A stretch of 37,740 nucleotides of DNA from Acidimicrobiia bacterium (lineage in GTDB: Bacteria > Actinomycetota > Acidimicrobiia > Spongiisociales > SHLN01). A program made the position numbers and the translations under genes. The stretch lies in the NCBI GenBank assembly GCA_029862065.1, contig JAOTYB010000005.1, forward strand, positions 1-37,740, given 5' to 3'. A model generated the notes under the pieces. The model saw only the letters and a program-made list of their open reading frames with translations, was not told where the DNA came from and did not search any database. This document shows, piece by piece, positions 26,497 through 37,740 of the stretch (its first letter is position 1; each line of letters opens with the position of its first letter).

Positions 26497-27291
26497 TCAG
26501 CGGTTTTCGGGCCATCCCACCGGCAGATGGGCGCCGACCACCGTCCGCAGCTCTGGCTGGAGCGCCGGCCCACCGGCCACATATAGGGAGTCGAGGACCG
26601 TGCTGGGGACTCCGGTGTGGTCGGTGACGACACCTCCCGCTTCCAGGACGACGACCATGGCGGCGGCGATATCCCATGGTGCCAGACCGAACTCCCAGTA
26701 CCCATCAAGTCGACCACACGCCACCCAGACCAGGTCAAGGGCTGCCGAACCCAGCCGGCGTATCCCCCGCACCTCTTCGAGTACCGCACCGACGATGGCG
26801 GCATAGCGGCTCCCTTGCTCCCGCCGGTCATAGGGGAAGCCGGTGGCGATCACCCCTTCGCTCAGCGGCCTCGTGGATACGGCGATCGGCTCGCCGTTCA
26901 GCCAGGCTCCCGATCCCGTTTCGGCCACAAAGGTTTCCTCTCGAAGCGGGTCGACGACGACACCCACCCGCGGCTGCCCGTCCTCGTACAGAGCCACGGC
27001 CACCGCGACCTGCGGTATCCCGTGATGGAAGTTGACGGTGCCATCGAGCGGGTCGACGATCCAATGGCGGCCGCTCAGGTCCCGCGAGCCACCGCGTTCT
27101 TCTGCGAGCACCGCATCATCCGGCCGTTCGGCACGCAGGATGGCGAGGATGGCCTCCTCCGCCCGGTGGTCGATCTCAGTGACCGGGTCGACGGTGCCTT
27201 TGAACTCCACCGTATGTGGCTGTCCGAAGCCCGCCCCCACGATGGCGGCGCCGGCCTGGGCGGCGGCTATGGCGACGGCTGCATCGTTCAC
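26497..27291 (-). CDS. Inositol monophosphatase family protein
   Basis: GTG start. VTEIDHRAEEAIL, AEERGG, HWIVDPLDGTVNFHHGIP and LGSAALDLVWVACGRLDGYWEFGLAPWDIAA. Confidence 0.92.
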   Translation of the reverse strand: MNDAAVAIAAAQAGAAIVGAGFGQPHTVEFKGTVDPVTEIDHRAEEAILAILRAERPDDAVLAEERGGSRDLSGRHWIVDPLDGTVNFHHGIPQVAVAVALYEDGQPRVGVVVDPLREETFVAETGSGAWLNGEPIAVSTRPLSEGVIATGFPYDRREQGSRYAAIVGAVLEEVRGIRRLGSAALDLVWVACGRLDGYWEFGLAPWDIAAAMVVVLEAGGVVTDHTGVPSTVLDSLYVAGGPALQPELRTVVGAHLPVGWPENR

Positions 27292-27297
27292 GAGGAA

Positions 27298-27320
27298 ACC
27301 CTATTACCGGCAACTACTCT
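27298..27320. promoter_or_regulatory. Divergent leaderless-type -10 boxes for IMPase and lnt within a 36-bp intergenic region
   Basis: Minus strand TAGGGT (27303-27298), 6 nt before GTG at 27291. Plus strand TACTCT (27315-27320), 7 nt before ATG at 27328. Confidence 0.55.
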
Positions 27321-27327
27321 CTCGGCC

Positions 27328-28839
27328 ATGCTGATCGAACTGGCGCCCATCCTTTCTGCTCTTCTGATGTGGGCAGCCTTCCCGCCGTTGGGGTGGGGAG
27401 CGCTGGCGATTGTGGCGCCAACCCCCTTGCTGGCCGCGCTTCGCCGCGTCGAAACCCGGCGGGGAGCCGCCCTGATCGGCTTCAGCTACGGGGTGGTGTT
27501 CTATTCGCTGCTCGTGTTCTGGGTCAAGGAAACGGGGTTTCTGTCTCTGACGGCCCTCGTGCTGCTCCTGGCGGGCTACTCGACGGTCTACGCCCTGCTC
27601 GTGTACCGGGCACGCAACTGGGGTAGCACCTCCTGGTGGTTGATGGCGGTCGGTGGATGGGCTCTGATCGAGCTGGTCCGACTCCACCTTCCTTTCGGAG
27701 GATTCTCCTGGGGCCTGCTGGGTTACCCGGCAGGCGAGTATCAGTGGCTGCGGGGGGCCACCCACCTGGTCGGTACTACCGGCTGGTCGGTGATATTCAT
27801 GGCCGTGGCCGCCGGTTTGACGCTGTTCGTCACCGACCGGCGTCGGCCGGCCTCCTGGCTGGCTCCCTCGGTGGTGGTGCTGGTCTTGCTAACGGCGATC
27901 GGTGCCGTCAGCGCCCCCACAGCCGACGGGATAGATCTCAGGGTGGCCATTGTCCAGGGCAACAGTCCCTGTCCGGGCGAGCGGTGCGCTAACGAGAACG
28001 AGCAGATCTTCCAATCACACCTTGCGCTCACCCGGTCGCTTGACCCCCGGCGAGTGGAACTGGTGGTGTGGCCCGAGAGCTCGGCCGGCAGTTCAGTTGA
28101 GCTGTCGACCAATCCCGGCCGGCTGGCTCAGGTGGCATTCGAGGCTCGGCGCCTCGGCTCGTGGTTCCTGATCGGATCCCAGCGGACCATCGACGAGGAT
28201 TCCTTCACCAACCTCAACGTGCTGGTGAACCCCGATGGGGAGCTCGTGGACGAGTACTGGAAGCGGCACCCCGTACCATTCGGCGAGTACGTTCCCTGGC
28301 GCCCGCTCTTCGATTGGATTCCCGCCCTCGATCAGGTGCCCCGCGACCTCGTGCGGGGCACAGAGAACACCGTCTTTGAGCTCCCTTCCGGCTCGGTTGG
28401 GTCGGTCATCTCCTTTGAAGGCGCCTTCCCCCGGTCCACGCGACCCCAGGTGCGGGAGGGAGCGGAGGTGCTGGTGGTGGCCACCAACAAAGCCAGTTTC
28501 GGCGACTCGCCCGTTTCCGATCAGTTCATCGGCATGACCCGGATGCGGGCGGCCGAGCTCGGTACTGCCGTCGTGCATGCCGCCATTACCGGTAAGTCGG
28601 CGTTCATTGACGCCGACGGGACCATCCTGTCCGAGACCGAGGCCTTCCAGTCTGAGGTCCTCATCGGCACGGTCGCTTACCGATCGGCCGGGCTCACGCT
28701 CTACGCCAGGTGGGGCGATTGGGTGCAGTACCTGGCCGTGGCCGCTGCCCTGGCCGTGGGTGCTGCCCGTTGGCTTCGCAAGCAAGAGGGTCGCCGGTCG
28801 CCCGCTGAGATCAGTGGCGAGGTCGACGCCGAGGTCTAG
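27328..28839 (+). CDS. Apolipoprotein N-acyltransferase (Lnt) homologue with Ser at the catalytic Cys position
   Basis: Multi-TM N-terminus plus nitrilase-fold domain LVVWPESSAG, KRHPVPFGEYVPW, VISFEGAFPR (normally ICYE), TNKASFGDS. Confidence 0.88.
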   Translation: MLIELAPILSALLMWAAFPPLGWGALAIVAPTPLLAALRRVETRRGAALIGFSYGVVFYSLLVFWVKETGFLSLTALVLLLAGYSTVYALLVYRARNWGSTSWWLMAVGGWALIELVRLHLPFGGFSWGLLGYPAGEYQWLRGATHLVGTTGWSVIFMAVAAGLTLFVTDRRRPASWLAPSVVVLVLLTAIGAVSAPTADGIDLRVAIVQGNSPCPGERCANENEQIFQSHLALTRSLDPRRVELVVWPESSAGSSVELSTNPGRLAQVAFEARRLGSWFLIGSQRTIDEDSFTNLNVLVNPDGELVDEYWKRHPVPFGEYVPWRPLFDWIPALDQVPRDLVRGTENTVFELPSGSVGSVISFEGAFPRSTRPQVREGAEVLVVATNKASFGDSPVSDQFIGMTRMRAAELGTAVVHAAITGKSAFIDADGTILSETEAFQSEVLIGTVAYRSAGLTLYARWGDWVQYLAVAAALAVGAARWLRKQEGRRSPAEISGEVDAEV

Positions 28840-30107
28840 GCGTTTTCCCAGGCGGTGAGGGCAGCGTCGATGAGCTGGATCCCGTGATCGAGGTCTTCGG
28901 GCGAAATCAGCAGCGGCGGGATGAACCGGATGATGTTGTGGTCGGGCCCGCACGGGTGGAAGATCAGTCCGCTATCGAGCAGGTGCTCGCCGACGAACTC
29001 GAGAGCCCGGGCGTCCGGCTGGCCGTCGCCGTTCACCAGCTCCACGCCGATCATCAACCCGAGGCCGCGGACTTCACCGACCGACGGGTGCTTGGATTGC
29101 ATCGCTCGCAGCCCGGCGAAGGCCTGTTCGGAGAGGGCGGGAACCGATGGCAAGAGGTCTCCGATGACGTTGACGACTTCGACGGCGGCGGCACAGGCCA
29201 CCGCGTTGCCTCCGTAGGTGGTGCCATGTACGCCGGGCGGCCACTTGCCGAACAGGTCCCGGGATGCTCCAACGGCCGAGAGCGGCAGTCCGTTGGCGAT
29301 GGCCTTGCCGATGGAGATGATGTCAGGGGAGATGTCGTAGTTGTCGATGCCCCACCACTTGCCGGTCCGTCCGAAACCGGTCTGCACCTCGTCGGCGATG
29401 ATGAGGATGCTGTGTCGGTCGGCGATGTCCCGCAGCTCTTGGAGGAAGGCGGCCGGTGCCGGGTAGTAGCCGCCCTCGCCCTGGACCGGTTCAATGAGGA
29501 AGCAGGCGATGTCGGCCGGGGCCACTTCGTGGCGCAACATCTCCCGGAGGTCGAAGAGCGCCCGGGCAGTGGATTCCTCCTCGGTCAACCCCTCGCGAAA
29601 GGGATGGGGAAACGGCGCGATATACACCGAGGGCAGAAGCGGGAGGTAACCGGAGCGGTAGCGGACGGCGGAGGTGGTGTAGGACACGGAGCCCATGGTG
29701 CGGCCGTGGAACCCACCCCGGAACGCGACCACGCCTTGACGGCCGGTGGTGTGGCGGGCCAGTTTCACAGCGGCTTCGACTGCCTCGGCCCCCGAATTCA
29801 TGAAGAAGAACTGATCGATTGGCTCAGGGGCCACAGAAATGAGTTGTTCGGCGGCGCTGACATAGGAGTCGTAGCGGAAGGTCCCGCCGCCATGCCACAC
29901 CCGGTCGAGCTGTCGATGGGCAGCTTCGACGATCTGCGGGTGGTTGTGGCCGCAGTTGGTTACCGAAATACCCGTGCCGAAGTCGAGGTAGCGTTTGCCG
30001 GCGGCGTCGGTCAACCAGGCTCCCCGGGCCTCCACCATCTCCACGTTGTTATCGAAGGCTATGACCGGTGCGACTGCGGCGGTGAATCTGTCGATGAACT
30101 CGCTCAC
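28836..30107 (-). CDS. Class III PLP aminotransferase (GABA/acetylornithine-type)
   Basis: [71 protein letters not shown]. Confidence 0.92.
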   Translation of the reverse strand: MSEFIDRFTAAVAPVIAFDNNVEMVEARGAWLTDAAGKRYLDFGTGISVTNCGHNHPQIVEAAHRQLDRVWHGGGTFRYDSYVSAAEQLISVAPEPIDQFFFMNSGAEAVEAAVKLARHTTGRQGVVAFRGGFHGRTMGSVSYTTSAVRYRSGYLPLLPSVYIAPFPHPFREGLTEEESTARALFDLREMLRHEVAPADIACFLIEPVQGEGGYYPAPAAFLQELRDIADRHSILIIADEVQTGFGRTGKWWGIDNYDISPDIISIGKAIANGLPLSAVGASRDLFGKWPPGVHGTTYGGNAVACAAAVEVVNVIGDLLPSVPALSEQAFAGLRAMQSKHPSVGEVRGLGLMIGVELVNGDGQPDARALEFVGEHLLDSGLIFHPCGPDHNIIRFIPPLLISPEDLDHGIQLIDAALTAWENA

Positions 30108-30313
30108 TGTGAGGCTCCGCGCTGGGCTTGCTGCCAGGTCTCCGGGCTCATCTCCTCTGACTCTTCGATCAGCATGACCGGGATCCCATCTCGAATCGGG
30201 TAGCGGCGCCGGGTTTCGGCGTCGGTCGACACCAGCCAGCCGTCAAACTCAACCAGGGGTGCGTGGCTCACCGGACACACCATGATGCTGAGGAGCTGTG
30301 GGTCGATGGCCAT
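30104..30313 (-). CDS. Trm112-family / UPF0434-like protein
   Basis: [55 protein letters not shown]. Confidence 0.9.
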   Translation of the reverse strand: MAIDPQLLSIMVCPVSHAPLVEFDGWLVSTDAETRRRYPIRDGIPVMLIEESEEMSPETWQQAQRGASQ

Positions 30314-30391
30314 GGCGGTGAGGCTAACTGAAATCCTCGCCGGGGCTAGGTCAGCGTCAGGCCTTCGAGCCGGGTGAACCCGGCTCGTCGG

Positions 30392-33630
<3,239 letters not shown>

Positions 33631-33721
33631 CCCGTTTGTCAGGAACCCGATTAGGTTGTCGCAACAGGTCGGGGGGTTCTCCCGGCCGTCACGAGACCAG
33701 AATTACAGCTGGAGGCTATTG

Positions 33722-34870
33722 ATGATTAAAAGACTCGGCTTTCTCCTCGTTGCGCTCGCTCTTGTAGCGGCCGCCTGTGGAGACAGCAGTACCGAAACAA
33801 CCGAGGGCACGACGGCCACCACCACTGGTGGGACCGATACGACCACGGCTACGACAACTCCGACCGACACCGGTCAGGGTGGGGGAACGTTGGCGGCCGT
33901 TAAGGCGCGCGGCGAGCTCAATTGTGGTGTCAGCACTGGTGCTGTCGCCTTCACCGAGTTGCAGCCGGACGGGTCGGCTACGGGTATCGACGCCGATTAC
34001 TGCCGGGCCTTGGCCGCGGCTGTGCTGGGCGACGCCAACGCCGTCGTGTTCTTCCCGACCACCGCTGCTGAGCGTTTCGACGTTCTCAAGGCCGGTGACG
34101 TGGATGTGCTGTTCAGGAACACCACCTGGACTGCCAGCCGTGACACCGACGTAGGCCTGGACTTCGGTCCGACCACCTACTTCGACGGCCAGGGACTCAT
34201 GGGCCCGGCCAACCGTTTCACGGCCACTTCTGGTCCGTCGGACGTTGACGGCGCCATCCTCTGCACCAACGCAGGTACCACCACGGAGAAGAACATCCGT
34301 GAATGGGCCTCACTTGGTGGAGCGAGCATCACGCTCGAGACCGTTGAGAACTTCTCCGAGGCTATGGACGCCTTCATCGCCGGTCGTTGCGACCTGGTGA
34401 CGACGGATGCTTCCGGTCTCGTCGGTGAGAAGATCTCTCGTGAGACGAGTGGCGAGATCGACGTTGACTCGTGGGTCGTGTTCCCGCAAGCTCCCATCTC
34501 CAAGGAGCCCCTCGGTCCTGCCTACCGGCAGAACGACTCTGAGTGGGCCGATGTTGTCGACTGGACCGTCTACTCGACGTTCATCGCTTTCGAGAAGGGC
34601 GTCAACTCGACGAATGTCGATGCAGCACGGGCTGCCGCCGGCACCGACGCTGGTGATCCCGAGCTCGGCCGGATGTTCGGCGACTCAAGCCCGGAGATCA
34701 TGGCCGCCCTCAACCTGGACAGTGATGCGTTCTACAACGTCATCAGCCAGGTCGGCAGCTATGACGAAATCTTCGACCGCAACTTGAACCCGGTCGGCTT
34801 GTTCCGCCAGGGTGGTCTCAATGACCTGTGGACCGAAGGTGGGCTCATTTACGCTCCGCCGTTCCGGTAA
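33722..34870 (+). CDS. Polar amino-acid ABC transporter substrate-binding lipoprotein (family 3, AapJ-like)
   Basis: GGAGG RBS then MIKRLGFLLVALALVAAACGDSSTET lipobox. VKARGELNCGVSTG...GIDADYCRALAAAVLGDANAVVFFPTTAAERFDVLKAGDVDVLFRNTTWT. Confidence 0.92.
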   Translation: MIKRLGFLLVALALVAAACGDSSTETTEGTTATTTGGTDTTTATTTPTDTGQGGGTLAAVKARGELNCGVSTGAVAFTELQPDGSATGIDADYCRALAAAVLGDANAVVFFPTTAAERFDVLKAGDVDVLFRNTTWTASRDTDVGLDFGPTTYFDGQGLMGPANRFTATSGPSDVDGAILCTNAGTTTEKNIREWASLGGASITLETVENFSEAMDAFIAGRCDLVTTDASGLVGEKISRETSGEIDVDSWVVFPQAPISKEPLGPAYRQNDSEWADVVDWTVYSTFIAFEKGVNSTNVDAARAAAGTDAGDPELGRMFGDSSPEIMAALNLDSDAFYNVISQVGSYDEIFDRNLNPVGLFRQGGLNDLWTEGGLIYAPPFR

Positions 34871-34890
34871 ACGACACCGGAAAACGATCG

Positions 34891-34923
34891 AAGAGAGGGG
34901 CGCCGTAGCGGCGCCCCTCTCTT
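34891..34923 (+). terminator. Strong stem-loop between SBP and permease genes
   Basis: AAGAGAGGGGCGCCG-TAG-CGGCGCCCCTCTCTT: perfect 15-bp stem, followed by TCGTTT. Confidence 0.8.
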
Positions 34924-34994
34924 TCGTTTAGAGTCACTTTCCAATGTGGCCCGCGAAACCGGATCATGTTGGCTAGCAGGGAGGAATCTGTCTC

Positions 34995-36869
34995 TTGGCA
35001 GTAACGGTCCAAAAGCAGGAGCGACCGCCGATCTGGCGGAACACCACGATTCTCAAGTGGGTTGCCCAGATCACGTTCCTCTTTGGATTCATCGGGATAG
35101 CCGTGGTCGTCGTCCCCCAGGTGCAAGACAACCTGGCCGGCCGCGACATCACCTTCGGTTGGGATTGGCTGACCAGCCGATTGAGCTTCCTCATCCGCGA
35201 AGGCATCGACACCGACCCGGCCACCGGCTCCCGCACCATGCTGGTAGGGATGGTCAACACGCTGCGGGTAACCATTTCGGGTGTCATCGCCGCCACCTTG
35301 CTCGGCACTCTTATCGGTATCGCTCGACTGTCGAACAACTGGATCGTCAACAAACTCGCCACCGTCTACATCGAGAGCATCCGCAACATCCCGTTGCTGC
35401 TCCAGATGTTCTTCTGGTCGGCCATCAGCGCTACCTTCGGCATCCTCGACCCCTTCGAGGCCGACACGCTGGAGGCGGGCAAGTACTGGATCGCCGCTAC
35501 CCGCAAGGGCATTGGCCTGTCATGGATCAAGCCTTGGGGCGGGTTCTATCAGTGGATGATCTTCATCATCGTTGGCGCCATCGGCGGGTACTACCTGCAT
35601 CGCCACCGGTTCAAGATCAAGGAAGAGACCGGACGCGAGACCTATCCAAACCTGTCGGCCCTGGGGGTGGTGACCGTCTTCGGCATCATCGGGTGGTTCA
35701 TCCATCCGGTGCTGGGCTTCGTCGGGCACATCGCCGAGTTCTTTGGAACTGTGGTGGGCGCCATCCCCACGATTGGCCTCCAGTTAGCCCTGGCAGGTGT
35801 GGCCCTGTTCATAGGTTTCTGGTGGATCAAGGGCTTCCTCGACGAGCGCCGCACCCCGGCCGGCCTGGCCAAGCTCACCGACGACGACTGGTTCCGTATG
35901 ATCTCTGCCGGAGTCGCCGCGGTGTTCTTCGCCGGGCTGTTCATCGTGGTCAGCGGTATTTCCAGCACGACCCTGGACGTTGGTGAGGATTTCTTCAACC
36001 GGTGGCTGGCTCCCAAGTTCGATGCCACCACCAACGTGGTTGAGGTCCCGATAGATGAGATCACCGCTCAGGTTGCCGCCGGCCTGAGTCTCGAAGACAT
36101 TGCCGAGCGACAAGAGCTCCTGGTCAACGCCGACTTGCTGGGCATAACCGCCGCCGACGTCGACGGCATCATCGATCAGGGGCTCACCGCTCCCCAGGTG
36201 TACGCGGCGCTGCCCGACGAGGACAAGACCGACCGCCTCGTGTTCATTCCTCCGCACAAGCTGGTTGACGGCCTCTCAAAGGCCCAGGCCTTCAACCTCA
36301 ACGTCCTGGTAGAGAATGGCGATATCACTATCGCCGAGCTAGAAGCCGAGCTCGAGAAGGATCTGAGCCGGGCCGACCTCCCAATGCGCTGGTCGCGGGC
36401 TGAGGTCCAGTTGCGGGGCAGCAACTTCCTCGATTTGTCACCCACCAGCGGGATCAACATCACTCCCGGGTTCTTCGCGGTGTGGATCGCCGTCACCCTC
36501 TACACCGGTGCCTTCATCGCCGAGATCGTTCGAGCCGGGATCCTCGCTGTTTCTAAGGGTCAGACAGAAGCCTCAGGCGCCCTTGGGCTTTCGCGAGCCC
36601 AGTCGCTCCGATTCATCGTCCTGCCCCAGGCCTTCCGCATCATCTTCCCGCCGCTCGGCAACCAGTACCTGAACCTGTTCAAGAACACCTCACTCGGTAT
36701 CGCCGTGGCCTATCCGGAGATCGTGAGCGTCGGCTTCACCACGTCCAACCAGACTGGACAGACCCTTCCCGTCATTCTGTTCTGGATGGGCTTCTATCTC
36801 ACCGGCAGCCTGGTTCTGTCCTCCATAGTCAACTTCTATAACCGTCGATTGCAGTTGGTGGAACGATGA
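34995..36869 (+). CDS. Polar amino-acid ABC transporter permease (AapQ-like) with a very large internal insertion, 624 aa
   Basis: TTG start. N-terminal NTLRVTISGVIAATLLGTLIGIARLSNNW...ESIRNIPLLLQMFFW. C-terminal YTGAFIAEIVRAGILAVSKGQTEASGALGLSRAQSLRFIVLPQAFRIIFPPLGNQYLNLFKNTSL. Confidence 0.9.
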   Translation: MAVTVQKQERPPIWRNTTILKWVAQITFLFGFIGIAVVVVPQVQDNLAGRDITFGWDWLTSRLSFLIREGIDTDPATGSRTMLVGMVNTLRVTISGVIAATLLGTLIGIARLSNNWIVNKLATVYIESIRNIPLLLQMFFWSAISATFGILDPFEADTLEAGKYWIAATRKGIGLSWIKPWGGFYQWMIFIIVGAIGGYYLHRHRFKIKEETGRETYPNLSALGVVTVFGIIGWFIHPVLGFVGHIAEFFGTVVGAIPTIGLQLALAGVALFIGFWWIKGFLDERRTPAGLAKLTDDDWFRMISAGVAAVFFAGLFIVVSGISSTTLDVGEDFFNRWLAPKFDATTNVVEVPIDEITAQVAAGLSLEDIAERQELLVNADLLGITAADVDGIIDQGLTAPQVYAALPDEDKTDRLVFIPPHKLVDGLSKAQAFNLNVLVENGDITIAELEAELEKDLSRADLPMRWSRAEVQLRGSNFLDLSPTSGINITPGFFAVWIAVTLYTGAFIAEIVRAGILAVSKGQTEASGALGLSRAQSLRFIVLPQAFRIIFPPLGNQYLNLFKNTSLGIAVAYPEIVSVGFTTSNQTGQTLPVILFWMGFYLTGSLVLSSIVNFYNRRLQLVER

Positions 36870-37740
36870 CGAGTCGCGTAGAGCTCCCCGAGATTCCCGA
36901 GTTGGCCCCGGAGCGTCCGCCGCAGGGCCCGATGGTGTGGATGCAGAACAACCTGTTCTCCACCCGCGCCTCTACGGTCCTCACGCTGTTCGGCCTCCTC
37001 ATCGCCTGGGCCTTTATCAAGGGTGCGGCGGGCTTCGTCTTTGACTGGGTACCCCGCCGCTGGGACATGGTTACCCTCAACATGCGGCTGCTGATGGTGC
37101 AGGCCTATCCGGCTGGCGACAACGAGCAGATCGCCGACGCAGCCGGCGTTCCCATCGACCAGTTCCATCGGATCTGGATCAGTCTGGCGATCGTCGTCGC
37201 GTTGTCCATCTTCAGCATCGTGTTTTGGCGGGTGGGCAGCAACCTGTCTCGCCGCAAGATCGCCCGCATCTTCATGGGCATTGGCGGCTTCATACTTTTC
37301 ACGTTCCTGGGCGTTCCCATCCTCGATTACGCATTCCCATTCCTTCTCATCATTGGAGGGTTGGGCCTGTTCTATCTTGGTGTAATTGCCGTACGAGAGG
37401 CACTGGGCACCAGCCGGCTTCTTGGCGACATCGCTCTGGCCGTCTTAGTCAACCTGCCTATTGGTGCGGCGCTCATCGCCATCGGCATCGCCACACTCGA
37501 CTTCGGCGGCTGGTCGTGGCAATTCTCGACCACGGTGCATTTCTGGACGGTTCTGGCCGGTGCTGTGCTCGTCGGGCTCGGGTGGCTGGCGCAGCGTGAT
37601 GACGCTTCCAAGAACGAGAACATCCCCCTGGTGAATGTACTCGGCGTGATCGTTGTGGCCATGGCCGGGCTGCTGTGGGTGATCCAAGTTCCGGTTCCCG
37701 AGGTTCTGGAGCTCGGCGCCCCCAAGACATGGGCCCCGAT
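36866..37740 (+). CDS. Polar amino-acid ABC transporter permease (AapM-like), 3' truncated by window edge
   Basis: Translated by hand from ATG 36866 (ATGA overlap): MTSRVELPEIPELAPERPPQGPMVWMQNNLFSTRASTVLTLFGLLIAW... open to the window end. Not in the ORF track. Confidence 0.85.
   Translation, partial: MTSRVELPEIPELAPERPPQGPMVWMQNNLFSTRASTVLTLFGLLIAWAFIKGAAGFVFDWVPRRWDMVTLNMRLLMVQAYPAGDNEQIADAAGVPIDQFHRIWISLAIVVALSIFSIVFWRVGSNLSRRKIARIFMGIGGFILFTFLGVPILDYAFPFLLIIGGLGLFYLGVIAVREALGTSRLLGDIALAVLVNLPIGAALIAIGIATLDFGGWSWQFSTTVHFWTVLAGAVLVGLGWLAQRDDASKNENIPLVNVLGVIVVAMAGLLWVIQVPVPEVLELGAPKTWAP

Noticed and set aside
28884-30203. 439-aa plus-strand ORF opposite the aminotransferase
   Set aside because: Shadow ORF of a high-GC gene. 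The minus-strand aminotransferase has clear family motifs; the plus frame has no recognisable domain.

Overview
The window looks like a high-GC actinobacterial chromosome segment, probably Acidimicrobiia-like; that placement is inferred from gene content and style. It is almost fully coding. There is no CRISPR array, transposase, phage gene, rRNA or tRNA that I can support. Order of contents: (1) a sugar-catabolic operon (PfkB kinase, LacD-type class I aldolase, fucose-isomerase-like protein, Gfo/Idh/MocA protein) facing a MalFG/SBP-type sugar ABC transporter; (2) phzF-like gene, Fpg/Nei glycosylase, CDF efflux protein, thrB; (3) a modular secreted lipoprotein, a class I amidotransferase, and a 30-aa bS22-like ribosomal protein missed by the ORF track; (4) a DevR/DevS-like two-component system with a probable heme-GAF kinase, a P2-type ATPase and a PNPOx-like protein; (5) PAC2, copper ATPase plus CopZ-like chaperone, cystathionine beta-synthase plus gamma-synthase/lyase, ICMT-like protein, a second modular lipoprotein, IMPase, Lnt, class III aminotransferase, Trm112-like protein; (6) purB, purA, YjbQ; (7) a polar amino-acid ABC system with an oversized permease. 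Best leads: a recurrent leaderless-promoter architecture at about ten genes; a lipoprotein family built from shuffled NTF2-like and pilin-head-like modules; a single-GAF DevS-like sensor retaining the DevS heme His and distal Tyr at identical spacing; degenerate copies of gene 3' ends downstream of several genes, with hairpins in between; an Lnt with Ser in place of the catalytic Cys; a possible sulfoquinovose-type (sulfo-EMP2-like) cluster; and an unexplained 16-bp perfect inverted repeat. All calls come from reading sequence and ORF translations; no database search was run.
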